DNA of 64,000 nucleotides from Stenogyne calaminthoides (GCA_037126765.1 JBBCBC010000026.1:28319698-28383697), one strand, 5' to 3'. Positions 23,760-35,655 are shown, counted from the stretch's first letter. Program-made: numbers and translations. Notes: generated by a model from the letters alone, not told the origin.

Positions 23760-24309
23760 GTAATCTATCCATTAATTTATCTTTCAATTACAAACTATTA
23801 TTTATAAACAAATAATTAAATAATAATCTTTTATTTTTGTGATTCGGGAGCGCCTATCTCGCACCATGACCTCGACGACATCCGCATTATCGCCCCGATG
23901 ATCTGTTTGGGCGGGCTATGGGTCGCCAGAGCATCTCGACCGCTTCACGAAAGTGTCGGATATGGCGTGATTTAAGACATCGTTAAGAATGGCACTCGGT
24001 CTTCAAGCCATGAATATGGTGGGTATACTAACGAACAAGGTTGCCAAGTTGTCTAAAGATGTGGAACGTTTGAGGTCCCGAGAGAAGAAGCGAGCCACTA
24101 ATGTCGTTGAGTGGAGCAACCTGTGAACATAAGTGTCGCTAATGCTATGTTTTCAACTAACCCTAAGGGGCGACTTTATTGAGGCACTTCAAAACGTCTC
24201 TCGTGCATCGATATGCATGTCTCAAATTTGTTTTTAATTAAAGACTAGTGTATTAAAATTTTCTAACTAAATATCTTATTCGAACGTACCAACGACCTTT
24301 TACTTTTTT

Positions 24310-25327
24310 ATTTGGAGGATCCAGATCGGTTGGTGGCCCCAGGGGAACGCTTACAGCTCCCATGGAATGATTCATGGTCATCCTATCACTCCTGGTTTCG
24401 TGAGGGTCACACTCGATGTACCCAGAATCGGACAAGAGGATTCGGTGCCAAAATCAATCGATGGCGAAATCACAATCGAATAAATGATCGGGCACTTCAT
24501 CGAATGGTCAACCAACTTGGTCTCTCAAGCACCATGAGGGTAAAATATATGTTATTAAAGTTCATTATCTTATTTGTGGTTCTAAATAATATTGCAAATT
24601 AATTGTAGAATCACGACACCACAATTGCAAGGGAAGAAATCACCACAAAAGGCTAAAAGAAATCGAGGGTGTCGTGAGACAAATCGGAGGGAGAACGAGG
24701 ACTCCTTTGCGCCAGACTTGGTTATCCCATGATTTGGAGACTTAGATCACGATGATGATTATGTACGATCTAGAGTGCACCGGATGGTATCGTGCCTAAT
24801 GCTTTTCGAGATAAATCACAGTTCCATGCTTGCTCACTTTCATCGAATACTTTCCAAGAATTTCAATCATTGAAACATGTCTTGCTAAGTCTTGAATGAC
24901 GAGTGGTTGAGTGTAACCACCATAGCCCTTTACCTCATGTATGTGTTTACTAATTCTCAATATTCACTTTCTGTATTGTTTAATTTTCTTTTTAAATATT
25001 AATTAGTGTATATATGTTGGTTAAAGATATTTGGGTGAGGTATATCTCTCCAGAGATGTCCGAGCAAGTGGAATGTATTCCTTCGTCTCCCCCCCAGGTG
25101 TCTTACATATTGGGTGATAGGGTACAGACCATGGATGACTTAGTTAATCATATGCTGAATCAAACTGGGAGCGATCATCTCATTTTTTGGCCAACAAATG
25201 TGGGTGAGTGATAAACATTTCGGTAAAATTTGTATTCATGTTTATAATATTTGCACATATATATGCTAAATTTGCAGTTAATTTTAATATTCTCAATATA
25301 ATATAAGAACCATTGGGTGCTGGTCGC
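24310..25327 (+). pseudogene. CACTA-encoded Ulp1-like cysteine protease gene, truncated, copy A
   Basis: The upstream segment (EDPDRLVA ... HGMIHGHPITPG) resembles a region often found before the protease in plant CACTA ORFs. The exon 25009-25203 (YISPEMSEQV, LGDRVQTMDDLVNHMLNQTG, DHLIFWPTNVG) and the start of the next exon (NHWVLVA, catalytic His context) follow. The copy ends there at the breakpoint, so the Asp and Cys of the C48 triad are missing; they are present in copy B. Frame breaks occur in 24310-24900. Confidence 0.65.
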
Positions 25328-27043
25328 AAAGATATGATATATATGAAGTTGGAGGAAAATCTAAATTTTTTGTAAAAATATCTTTTGTAAATATTGAAAA
25401 ACTTGAATTTAAAAATATTGGGAAAAATATATTATGGAAGTTTTTAAAAAATATATATAATTGACTTGAAATTTTAGGGGTGTTACATCCTACCCCCTTA
25501 AAAATATTTTCGTCCTCGAAAATCTGCTGTAATTGATAAAATATGCATGCACATGTTAAAATTTTGAAATAATCATGTAGTTAATGTACTTTATGGCATG
25601 AATAAAATCACTTTTGAATTTGAAAATAGAACTTTAACATGTAATGCATGTACCATATATCATGTGATCATCTTTTCCATGATCAAATTGTAAAATAGCT
25701 TATAAAATTTCATGTCATACCTTATAGGAGTTGCAGCGGTGGGAGGTGGTGGATGCTAACTTAAACCTAATAATGCATGATTAAAATTCTTTTACGAAAA
25801 TATTTTTCTTAAATAAAAATAAAAGATTTTTATTTTAACAAGTCTACAAGAATGTAGACCTGCTCTGATACCACTCTGTCACATTCCAATTTTTCATAGG
25901 CCAAATATGCATAAATTTTCTAAGAATTTACAGCGGAAAGCGAAAAAATAAATAAATAAGAATTTAAAGATTCAAAAATTTTCACGGAGATGTGACTAAA
26001 ATTTAAAGTACAATTTAAATTTAAATGCTAATACTAATAAATTAATATAAAAATAATTTTTCTAAAGATACAATCACCGTCCCTCCACCGCACTCCTTCT
26101 TAAACTGAAAAATGTTAAATGTATGGTATGAGCAAAACCACTAGCTCAGTGAGGTTACCTTGACAAAACTAAATATAAGGTACAGATAAAATGAATAGCC
26201 ACAAACAATTCATGTCAATCAATAATGTATAAACTTTTCATCATTCTCTTTAATTTAGGTTACGCAGTTTTCTCAAGGATCTCTTGTCAATCCCACTGGG
26301 TCCCCCTCAAAGACCTCTTTTCAGTCCCGAGTTCGTGTCTTGTGGATGTCTTGCATAAATTTTTCTTATGATACTTATTATTCTTTCATGTCATGCGCAG
26401 ATAAACAAATCATTCATACAAAATATTCAATAATGGCAAAGTAAATCACACCTTGTTGAGAAAAAACTTTGGAGTTGTGAAAAGTATGAAATAATATTTG
26501 TCTACGTGTTTTAATTTCATAAAGAAGAGACTTTATTTATAGGGGAGAAAATATATTTTCTAATGAAATTGAGATTTGAATATATTTCATGAAAATCTTG
26601 AGATTTGATTTTTGTAGATAGAGATAAAATTTTAAAGACATTTATTTTATAAAATATAATAGCTAAACAAACATATAATAATAATAATTATTATTAATTA
26701 AAAGATAGAGAACATGACTGCCGAAATTTTAAACAAGATTGGATAGCTGCTACTTGCTACCTTCGAAATTGTTTTATTAAATTATAAAAGATGAATCTTA
26801 ATATGGAAACATACGGTAAAGCTTGCATCTTTATTTAAAAATAATTTTGTAGCATTAAAATTCTAATTATAAATCACGTATTGCATTTCTGAAAGATTAA
26901 TAGATGATCCTCTAAAATAAAAATCAAATCTCTTGTAAATTTCGCAAAGATATGATATGAAGATGGAGCAAAATCTAAAATTTTGGTAAAAATATTTTTT
27001 TATAATATTAAAAAATAGACTTGAATTTAAAATTATTGTACCG
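25328..27043 (-). mobile_element. Non-autonomous LTR retrotransposon remnant
   Basis: Read on the minus strand, the 5' LTR is about 27043-25877 (its first ~70 bp lost). It is followed by a methionine-initiator-tRNA-type primer-binding site TGGTATCAGAGC (25873-25862), a ~370-bp internal region without coding domains, a polypurine tract AAGGGGGTAGGA (25499-25488), and the first ~160 bp of the 3' LTR starting TGTAACACCCC (25487-25328). The two LTRs match between 25324-25418 and 26942-27043. The 3' LTR is cut at the junction with the CACTA fragment of copy A. Confidence 0.7.
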
Positions 27044-27952
27044 TTTAATTAATGTATTGGTCTTCATTGTTCAGTACGTAATATATGTCAAAATATTGAA
27101 AAGTCCGTGATTATATATAGTTGCAATGTTTTAATTGTTTTATTTTCCACATCTATATTAAATTGTCAAAAAGAATAAATTTCTTTTGTATTAAATATAC
27201 CGTGCAATTTAATTTTCTTTTAATATATAATTAATTTTACTCAACAATATAAATTGCTTTTTCATGGTAGATATCACAAAATAGTATTCTTCTCTTTTTA
27301 AGAGAAAAGATGAAGTATAATTGGAACGTTACTCAAATAAAAGTATTATGATTTATTTTTCAAAATATCGTCAAACAACGTTTATTCATGTGCCACCAAC
27401 CATCTGCATTGAAAATATCGAGCAATCTCTCGCTTTTGTCCAATAGTTCTTTAATTAATTACTAATTCATTTTTTTCTTACATAAACAATTAATGTAGAT
27501 ATCACCATTCCCCACTTCTGAGTTCTGACATGAGCTTGCGTAATCATATAGCATGATCAATTTAATAATTGAATCCCTACTTGCGTGCAAGCGTATCAAT
27601 ATCAATGACGAGATTCGTAGTCGTAGATCTTCAAAAATAGGGAAAATGTCTTTTAAAGACAGTAATTTTAGGAGTTGTATTTTAAGGACAATAATTCTAC
27701 TGATTTAGAAATGTAGAAAAATATATTTTAAAATATATAGGACAATATGATTTTAAAATTTGTATATGTAGAACAATTGAGCTCGAATAAGTCCAAATTG
27801 GACTGAAATATCACATCTTAATATTTCAATATTCTAATTTATTGCGTAGCTCTTTTCAATATTCATTTCAAGTTTTACTTGATGAGATATGTCTCCGATA
27901 TTAACAAACTCAAATTCATCTTGTTATCACCCCGTACTAGGTCTTAATTAAA

Positions 27953-28862
27953 TGAGACACACTTGCGTGAGACGATTTCACGGTGAGACAGAATATAATT
28001 TGGGCTTCCACTCTGTTGGATCTTTAATACAGAATATGGTGATTCGTCAATTTTTTTTTTTAATTTCATGTGTCATCCATCCAAATTATGAAAAACAAAA
28101 TGAAACACTAATTATAAAATAGGTGATCTCATTCTGAACTGAGCTACTCTTCTTGCATTCGATCTTAACAATTTGTATTGACTAATTTTTCGATTCAAGT
28201 ATAAAATGTACACATGGTGAATTCACACATTCCTTATAGAACGATAATTATAATACTAAACCATGAAATTCGGGGAAATGATTATTTTTTACAGCAATTT
28301 GGAGGGATTGTGTTTTAAGAATAATAATTTTACGAAATTAAAAATATAGAACAATATATTTTAAAATATATAAATATAGGATAATATGTTTTAAAATATG
28401 TAAATTTAGAACAATCAAGCCCGAATAAACCCAAATTGGGCTGAAATGTCACATGAGATTTGGGTTTGTTCGGGCTCGATTGTCCGACATTTACATAATT
28501 TTGAAATATATTGTCCTATATTTATAAATTTTAAAACATATTGTCCAATATGTAAAAATTCTAGAACATATTTTCCTACATTTCCATGCAAGTAAAATTA
28601 TTTTCCTTAAAACACAACCTCTTAAGTTATTGTACTAAAATAGCATTATTCTCCATTAAATCCCCTAATGTAAATTTTATCTCATTTAATTTACACACTA
28701 CTTTTCATTTAAAACAAAAATTGGTATGAGATGGTCTCATGCATGAGACGGAATACAACTTAGCACAAACAATACCCACTAGATCTTTTCAAAGTGTTAA
28801 AGCGTCAATGCTCAAATTATACTCCGTCTCATCGTGAGACGGTCTCACGCAAGTGTGCCTCA
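27953..28862. mobile_element. MITE-like element with ~50-bp GAGAC-rich inverted ends
   Basis: The left end GAGACACACTTGCGTGAGAC (then GATTTCACGGTGAGACAGAATATAATT) is inverted at the right (AATTATACTCCGTCTCATCG, then TGAGACGGTCTCACGCAAGTGTGCCTC). Single ends of the same family occur near 8870, 9125, 19925 and inside the hAT element at 45430. The foldback MITE 28273-28657 is nested inside. No clear target duplication was seen. Confidence 0.55.
28273..28657. mobile_element. Foldback MITE, about 385 bp
   Basis: The two halves are inverted copies: GGAGGGATTGTGTTTTAAGA...AATTTTAC and, at the right, GTAAAATTATTTTCCTTAAA followed by ACACAACCTC. They meet at CCCGAATAAACCCAAATTGG / GGTTTGTTCGGGC. The whole element is therefore one long hairpin. 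A solo half lies at 27640-27830. Confidence 0.65.
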
Positions 28863-29140
28863 CTATTTAATATCCATCAAAATTAAAAGTAATTTTATCT
28901 CTTTTAGTAATAATGTAATACAGTAAATGCTCAATAAACTGTGTAACATAGAGAGTAGTTTTCACAAAATTCGTTCGCACATGTAATTGCAAAACTAAAT
29001 TATATTATGGAAACAATATAAAATAGTTAAAAGCAGTTGGAAAGCCGGTGGGTATACATGTGTAGTTCGAATGCACATTGAATTATTCATTGAGTAATGA
29101 AACATATTCTACAGAAAAATTTTATCCAAAGCTTTCAAGA

Positions 29141-29790
29141 TTTAGCTTTATTCGTAATGACAAGTCACTTTCTTATCAAATACTCCATAGTTTTTCAGCT
29201 TTGTAGAAAAAATAATGAAGCCCTCGGTTCCCAGGCCCCCCCGGCAAGCAGGGGAAGAATGGTGAATGTGGTAAATCATGGTGACTCAACGGCCCATTAG
29301 GTGGAAGGACCAGTGTCTGGTGTCCATAAGGAGCTATCCCCCACATTGGAGGGATAAAACTCCCACGATCAAGGTCGCTAAGACTGGGATCCTCCATGTC
29401 ATGTAGAAGAATCATTACTCAGAACTAATGAACTACTGACGCCCATGCGGGCATAGCTTTCCAGCTTTAGCTTTATTCGTAATGACAAGTCACTTTCTTA
29501 TCAAATACTCCATAGCTTTCAAACTTTTTTAGAAAAGCGAAGCCCTCTGATAAAGTGGTCCCCCACCCCGCCCGACAGGAATGGTGAAGGTGGTAAATCA
29601 TGGTATTTCAGTGGCCCTATTAGGTGGAAGGGACCAAATCTGGTGCCCATAAGGAATTTATACCCCCACATTGGTGGGATAAAAACTCCCACATTACAAG
29701 ACTAATCCTCAAGCATCCCTTATAAAGAATCATCGGCAGAACTAACTGAACTACTACGCCTTAAATGCAAGATAGCTTTCAGCTTTAGCT
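29141..29790. repeat. Two-unit tandem repeat of about 320 bp
   Basis: TTTAGCTTTATTCGTAATGA occurs at 29141 and 29466, and a third start (TTTAGCTTTATTTAAG) at 29784, giving periods of 325 and 318 bp. Each unit contains GAATGGTGAA(T/G)GTGGTAA, TTAGGTGGAAGG, TCTGGTG(T/C)CCATAAGGA and CATTGG(A/T)GGGATAAAA. It is GC-richer than the surroundings. I do not recognise the unit. It does not occur in copy A or B. Confidence 0.8.
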
Positions 29791-31190
29791 TTATTTAAGA
29801 GCAATTGGAGGGCGGGCCCACTGCTGACATAGGCATCGACTCAAGTCTTCCATTGAATTTTCAAATCGGTAGTGAATATACCCAACATGATCCGACCCCA
29901 CCCGTATAATTGTACTATATATACCCAACATTGAATTCATCCAACGCTTCAACCTTCTATACGCCGCTCAACTTCATCCAAACCCGTCTCTCTCTCTCTC
30001 TCTCACTGTGTGGGTATGGGCCTCTGGGCTTTCTATATCCATGGCTTCAATGTTATGTTTTAAAAGCGAAAGCAAACGTTGTCACGACTCTTATGGGGTG
30101 AGAAAGATTTTGATTTTATGCTGATGCTGTTTCTGATTTTTATGAGTTAAAACAAAAATGAATGATGTGGCAAGATCCTATCCGTAGATAGGAATGAGTG
30201 GTGCAGATTCTATAAAATTGAGGAAATGCAGGGATGTATTACGGGAGAGGATCCGCACCGGTGTTTTAATGCTAGTATCTGGTTGCTTATTATTTTTAAG
30301 TAAAAACAAACGGAAACAAGAAGATTGCTCTTCTCATAGGTTTAACAATTCCTGATCTCAAAATTATGATTGTATATTTTCTCGATTTTGAATTTTTAAA
30401 TATATTTTTTCTGATATTGTTGCCTATTGGGTAAAGTGGGTTTGGTAGGGAAAATAATAATATTATATGGTGTAAAGTGGATTTGGTGGAGATAAATAAT
30501 AGTATTAAATAGTATTGAAAGTTGTTTTATTTCATTTTCAGAAAATGGCCAAACAATAGGACGGCTATTTACGGAAAGTGGACAATCAAAATTAGGACAG
30601 AGAGAGTATTAATTACGAATTAATTTATGATTTGAAGCTAAATAACACTGCAATAATTGTTGCTGAGTCCTTACATTAACAAGATATTGCTCTCTGCTCA
30701 AAGATTTAACATTTTCCGATTTGAAATTTATTTTGTATTTTCACGCTTTTGAAATTTTAAATATTTTCTTGTTTCTGTAAAAATTGTTGGTTTGGACATT
30801 GATAAGCACTTGAAATTATATATTTTTTTCTTTTATTCCCGTGCAATTTATGATTTATAAGTCATATAATTGAATTTTTCATAATCTTGTTTTTTTCCAA
30901 GGAGGAATTGGTGTGGGAGGAATAGGAAAATTCAAGGTATGTACTCTTTGTTAACAAAAATCTTTTTTTTTTTTGGTAAATTAAAAAATGTTACTCCAAG
31001 AATAGTTTTTAATGTTTGTCTTATACTTCTATTACGTTGTACTTTGACGATTTTCATGTTTGGAACTGCCTTCTAGGTACATAGAATATAAAGAGATGCC
31101 AAAATTCCTTGATAACAGAATTCTTTCTCTTTTTTTGTACACTACTCGTTTTGCATAATAATAAGAATAATATATATGAATGCCAGATTT
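29791..31190. other. Spacer part 2 with weak exon-like signals
   Basis: A (CT)n run (29986-30005) is followed by a small ATG frame at 30040-30096 (MASMLCFKSESKRCHDSYG) ending at a GTGAGA donor-like site. Near 30902-30944 there is a short GIGVGGIGKFK-like frame between AG and GTATGT. The phases do not join, so I do not call a gene. 30530-30612 resembles the right end of a Stowaway MITE (AGGACAGAGAGAGTA). Confidence 0.3.
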
Positions 31191-31196
31191 TCTAGC

Positions 31197-31355
31197 ATGG
31201 CGGCTGGCGTGCCTCTACAAAACCATTTAGTTCGGGCCGGTCAGCAGGTGGTTGAGCTGCTCGACTGTGTTTTTCTTCATGATGGGAGAAGTAGAGAATG
31301 CGAATTACGTGATTTCATAAATCAAAGATACCTTGTAGGTGCGGAGGTTCGATAG
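31197..31355 (+). CDS. Unrecognised 52-codon ORF or exon
   Basis: An ATG frame starts MAAGVPLQNHLVRAGQQVVE and continues LLDCVFLHDGRSRECELRDF to a TAG. Its base composition is clearly higher in GC than the AT-rich DNA around it, and the codons look protein-like. I do not recognise the family and find no convincing partner exon, signal peptide or membrane segment. It could be a gene fragment carried by a transposon, an exon of a lost gene, or chance. Confidence 0.3.
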   Translation: MAAGVPLQNHLVRAGQQVVELLDCVFLHDGRSRECELRDFINQRYLVGAEVR

Positions 31356-32788
31356 TGTCGCCTTCCATGGTTTCACCACCTTTAGGTTAACAGCATTCAC
31401 ATTAATTCTATAATAACTTAAATATATAATATTGACTTGTCTTTTTAAATTCTTAGATTCGTCAAGAGAACTAAACATTCATATATTTCCTTTCTGTCTT
31501 TTTAACTGGTCTTGGTTTGACTTGTAACATTACTTTGTTCAGTTGTTGTATTTCTATTGCATGTGAATCATTGACATAGTGTCCCATTTGAGTCAGATTA
31601 ATTTTCATAATCATTTTTCCTGACTTGAAATAAACAATTTTTTTTTAAATAAAATACGAGCCTAATTTTTAATGAAGTCAAACAAAAGAAGAAATTGAGG
31701 AAGAAATAAATCTGGTCAAGCAAAGAAGAACATAATTTCAGCATGATTCAAGCCCAAAATTTCAGCCACTTGAGACCTAATTGAGGCCCATTCTCAGCAA
31801 TCAAAAGTCCAAGTAGCAGGCCCATCTGGAATTAATTGAGAACTCCATTTAATTAAGTTTGGCCATGAGATTTGAAGGCAAAATTGAATGTCATTTTTAC
31901 AAATTGAAATACTTCAAACATCCGTACTATCTATGTTGAGGTCTTGAGTTTGATTATTGTTTTATTTAGCCATATTTCAGCGCCTATGCAGCAATTTCCA
32001 AAATCATTTTTTTAGCGATTTTCCCAACAAAATCGGGGCCATCAGATTAGGGAGCAGAACCCTAGACTCCTAACTTTTAGGAGCTACCAAAATCCACTCA
32101 CTCCAAGGTGTATCACCAACTCCAAACCCTTAATTGATCTTTCTAGTAGAATTTAGACAAGTAACATCACTTCTATACTACTCCCTCTGTTCTAGTAATA
32201 TTTGCCCCAACTTTTGATTCACATTTGCCTTTTCTAGAATAACCGCCCTTCTATTTGATGTGCTGGTAAAATATGAAACACATAGTCAGAGCTCGAGGGA
32301 CACTGTAATAACTCAGGAAGAAAAGTGTTTTTTTGCGGCTTAATATCTCATGAAAGGGCAAAAAAATATTATAAAAAAAGAGTAAAAGTTAGTTTAAACT
32401 GGGCATTTTTATTAATTCTCTAAAATATTAAAGATGAATAGGAAATGACACTGAGACTGCATGCTAACCTGCAGCTCTGATACCATGTTTGAAAACATGA
32501 AAGTGACATCTCATAGCAAAGAAGAAAGAATGCAGAAAGCTTTTTCTCCTGATTCTATATATGTTTCCCATTGAATCAACTATAATGCTTTGCTAATTAA
32601 AAAAAAAAACAATAATAATTTGCTGCATACATATGACAATTAATGCAAAGAACAACTGAGTTAAGAGACAAGATATTAACCAACGTATTCAGTAGCTGCA
32701 TGTACTATTTTACGTGGTTAATTCTTCTGCATTGTGCATGTGCATTTTATTGTATTATTGTACTTTGTGGTCCTTCTGCATTTGCATT
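31356..32788. other. Spacer part 3
   Basis: No gene was seen. A Stowaway-like left end (CTACTCCCTCTGTTCTAGTA) is at about 32180. A 21-bp sequence starting TGTATTATTGTACTTTGTGG is repeated at 32751 and 32828. The remainder is AT-rich and unassigned. Confidence 0.4.
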
Positions 32789-33013
32789 TTAACAATATAA
32801 TGGATGAGAGTGTATATATAGGAGCTGTTGTATTATTGTACTTTGTGGTGTATGATGGATTGATAACATGGCATTCTTTTCAGATTTCCATGCAAAAAAT
32901 AATGCCGCCCATATCAACTCATCCTTGCCAGCATCACAAGAATATCGATGTAAAATATCTTCAACATGTGCCTCATGTGCTGGTCCTCGTAAAAGTTTAA
33001 TTCTTTCGAGCAA
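32789..33013 (-). other. Candidate exon straddling the start of copy B
   Basis: The minus-strand frame reads LERIKLLRGPAHEAHVEDIL then HRYSCDAGKDELIWAALFFA and WKSEKN, which looks like real protein rather than AT-rich noise; the last ~25 codons are less convincing. I do not recognise the family. The first ~20 residues lie within the duplicated unit, and copy A repeats them at its extreme left (1-60), where the exon continues out of the window. The likely start is an exon boundary near CTCGAAAG rather than an ATG. Confidence 0.35.
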
Positions 33014-34291
33014 AAATTATTAAAATTGACATCTTTATAGTTAAAATTGAACTAGTGAAAAAATTATGAAACTAAAAATGGAACATAGGACTCGTCTGTA
33101 AATCTTTCAAAAATTACACACCATCGATGTTATCCGAGAAAATATCACAATGGTCCCGTAACTTTCTCTGAGTCCTGTAATATATTTGTGATTTTTATAT
33201 CTTTGTTTTACTATTGTGAAGGAATTCAAATTTAATACCTCGCTCAAGATAAAGTACTAAAATGCATCCATACATGAATCTGTAATTATGAAAAAATAAT
33301 ATAAAACGAAACAAAAGAAATTGAGAACCAGATTCCTATGAAGGGGGATAAAACAAAGTTGGTAGTTGATTAAATTGGTGAGCTCGAGTGTACACCCTCA
33401 AGAACAGATATAATTATCTTTGAAAATGTACATTGCCAAGGAAATTATTTGTTTAGATAAATTTTTCTACGAAAATTACAAATATAGACACTTTATTCAT
33501 AGGTAATTTTTTTTTATCTACTACAAATTCAAAAATTAATATGCAAGTCGTACCTCACTAAATAAGGACCAAATATTATTTTAATTAATTAGAAAATTTG
33601 AATTCCGTAGTTATTTAAAAATTTTGTAGATAATTTTTTATTTTCTTATAGTGGCACTTTGAAAAAACAAATAGAAGGGATAAATGATGTGAATCGAAAT
33701 CTAAAATGCGTTGTTGTTTGATTTGGCAGAAATTAAGTTAATGGATAAGCATGACTACATATATAAAAATAATAATTAATATTTTGGAGAAATTATTAAA
33801 AGTAGGACTGTTAGTACAAGTAATATTCCATGTGCCGAATTATTAATATAGTTAGTACAAGTCTAGTGAGATACAAAGAAAAGAATATTGGAAACCAAAA
33901 AAATAATCAATTTCAATGTATCATATTCATGATCCCGGTCAAAAAAAATGTATCATATTCATGATTCAATCTTAAGTGGGCCCGGATTCGTTATAAAAGG
34001 TGAGATTGGACGTGAATTTCCATGGTTTTGTCTATGCTACATAGTAATATAGTGTCAAGTATTTATATGCTTTGATACTATTAATTGAATTAAAATAAAA
34101 AAATATAAATATATAAAAAAATAGTGAACTCTCACATATGTATATGATGTAAAAAAGGGTGCTTGGCAGTGTCAGCAGTGTAGCATAGACAAAATCAATT
34201 TCCATGTATCATATTCATGATTCAATCTTGAGTTGGCCAGTTGTTGAAAAGTTGTAATTGATCCTGTTCAATGTTGCAGTAGTTTATTAAA

Positions 34292-34495
34292 TATTCTCTT
34301 CGTCCTAAAGAAACGTGCACTCCTAGTCGAGCACACAAAATAAGAAAATTTATTTTATTGGTATTATCTAAATCAATTATAATGATATTATGAGAGTATA
34401 AGTTTTGAGTGTTTTGCCATTTTAGAAAACGTGCATGTTTCTTTGGAAAGTCCCAAAAAGAAAAACGTGCATGCTTTTATGGGACGGAGAAAGTA
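34292..34495. mobile_element. Stowaway-like MITE, copy B
   Basis: Same element as 1333-1536, present at the orthologous place in copy B, so it predates the duplication. The right end here reads GGGACGGAGAAAGTA, closer to the usual Stowaway terminus than in copy A. Confidence 0.6.
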
Positions 34496-35448
34496 GGTAA
34501 CTGTTAAATGTTAAATATGTAAAAAAAATTAATTTTAAAATATTACTTAAATTTTTTTAATCATGATAATTTTGGATTGAAATTTTTCAGCGTATATTTT
34601 TAAGAAGGAAGAGTGATTTCTATGTATTTTGATTTATTTTTTTATTTTTTAATCAGTTTAATTCCGGTAAATCTACCCGATTCACTTAGTTTTTAATATA
34701 CATTTTATTTTTAAACTCGTCTCAAAACCCGATTAAGATTATTAAGGTTAAAAAAATCAAGTGGCACTTTAAAATTAAAGGGAAAAAAATAATTAATTAT
34801 TTGCTTAGTAACGTACCGCAACATGTTAAATGAACAATTTTAAACGGTTTGACTTTTACAATCCAAAATGGGTTTGGATTAGTAATTGAAATGATAAAGT
34901 GACTTTTAAGGAGGGCTTAATAGATCTATCCCTCCTTTAAAAAAAACTTTATTATTTTAATTACCAATACAAAATTTGTTGTTAAAAAATACGATAAAAA
35001 GTCAATTGTGCATAAAATTGTTAGACGGAGGGAGTATTAAAAATTGTGTTACTGATAAATAAAAAAATGTGTTACTGTGTAGACTTTTTATCATTACATT
35101 AAGGCATCAATTAATTAGTTAATTAACTACACGCGTCGTAGGAATAACCGAATATAAGAATTTTTTAATTGGAGAGTTTTAGTTATAGGCTTATAACCAA
35201 TTGATTCTTCTCAATTGGTGGCCCAAACCGCTTTAAATGGGCTTGGAATATTTTCTACCCTCTTAGGATCAGCTTGGCCCTTTTCTCTCTTTTTTTTTTT
35301 TATAAATGTTTTAAATATATAGGTTTATTTTTATATAAAGTAATATTACTCTTAATTAATTTAGTAATATAATCTTATGCATTAATTATTAATTATGTGA
35401 GAAACTATAAACAACATTAAACATGGTATCGCTTGCCAACTTAACTAA

Positions 35449-35655
35449 TATTCCCCCATCCTATTTTAGATTGTCCATTCACTTTTTGGCTCGTGTTTTA
35501 GTGAACGAATTATTTATTAGTATTTAAAATGGTAATGAGATTTTAAAGGTGGGGTATGGTAGTCTTACCCATCATCTCTACTACACCTCCTTAAAAGTCA
35601 ATTTATCACGAGTCAAATAGTGAATAGACAATCTAAGACAAGACGGAGGGAGTAC
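35449..35655. mobile_element. Stowaway-like MITE with long terminal inverted repeats, copy B
   Basis: Orthologous copy of the element at 2501-2706, with the same ~35-bp inverted ends, so the insertion predates the duplication. Confidence 0.7.

Larger units (their letters stand above)
1..25327. repeat. Copy A of large direct duplication (GSTU cluster)
   Basis: Copy A matches copy B (32953 to about 61432) in the same orientation and order over its whole length, with mostly single-base differences and a few large indels. It carries three minus-strand GSTU genes, a diterpene-synthase exon remnant and the 5' part of a CACTA element. Homology starts at base 1, so the unit probably continues to the left outside the window. 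On the right, homology stops inside the CACTA Ulp1-like exon at about 25327. The offset grows from 32952 bp at the left to about 36.1 kb at the right because copy B holds extra insertions. Confidence 0.95.
20105..25327 (+). mobile_element. CACTA (En/Spm-type) transposon, 3'-truncated, copy A
   Basis: The element starts with CACTACTACACATTTAAGC, preceded by ATG (the target duplication seen complete in copy B). Subterminal arrays of GACAGCGGTT / AACCGCTGTCCAAG follow (about 20150-20340), typical of CACTA ends. It contains a nested ~1.2-kb insertion (20827-22049), a degenerate Transposase_24-like gene and the first part of an Ulp1-like gene. It stops abruptly at about 25327, where an LTR fragment begins; the 3' inverted end is missing. 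No DDE transposase (TNP2-type) sequence is visible. Confidence 0.85.
27044..29140. other. Spacer between the duplicated copies, part 1
   Basis: No gene was seen. 27044-27640 is plain AT-rich DNA. 27640-27830 is a half-copy of the foldback element at 28273-28657 (AAATGTCTTTTAAAGACAGT..., TGTATTTTAAGGACAATAAT). 27953-28862 is an element with inverted GAGAC-rich ends. The rest is unassigned. Confidence 0.45.

Noticed and set aside
30902..30944. GIGVGGIGK-like segment resembling an NB-ARC P-loop
   Set aside because: Too short, lacks the following TT, and its exon phases do not join to any neighbour.
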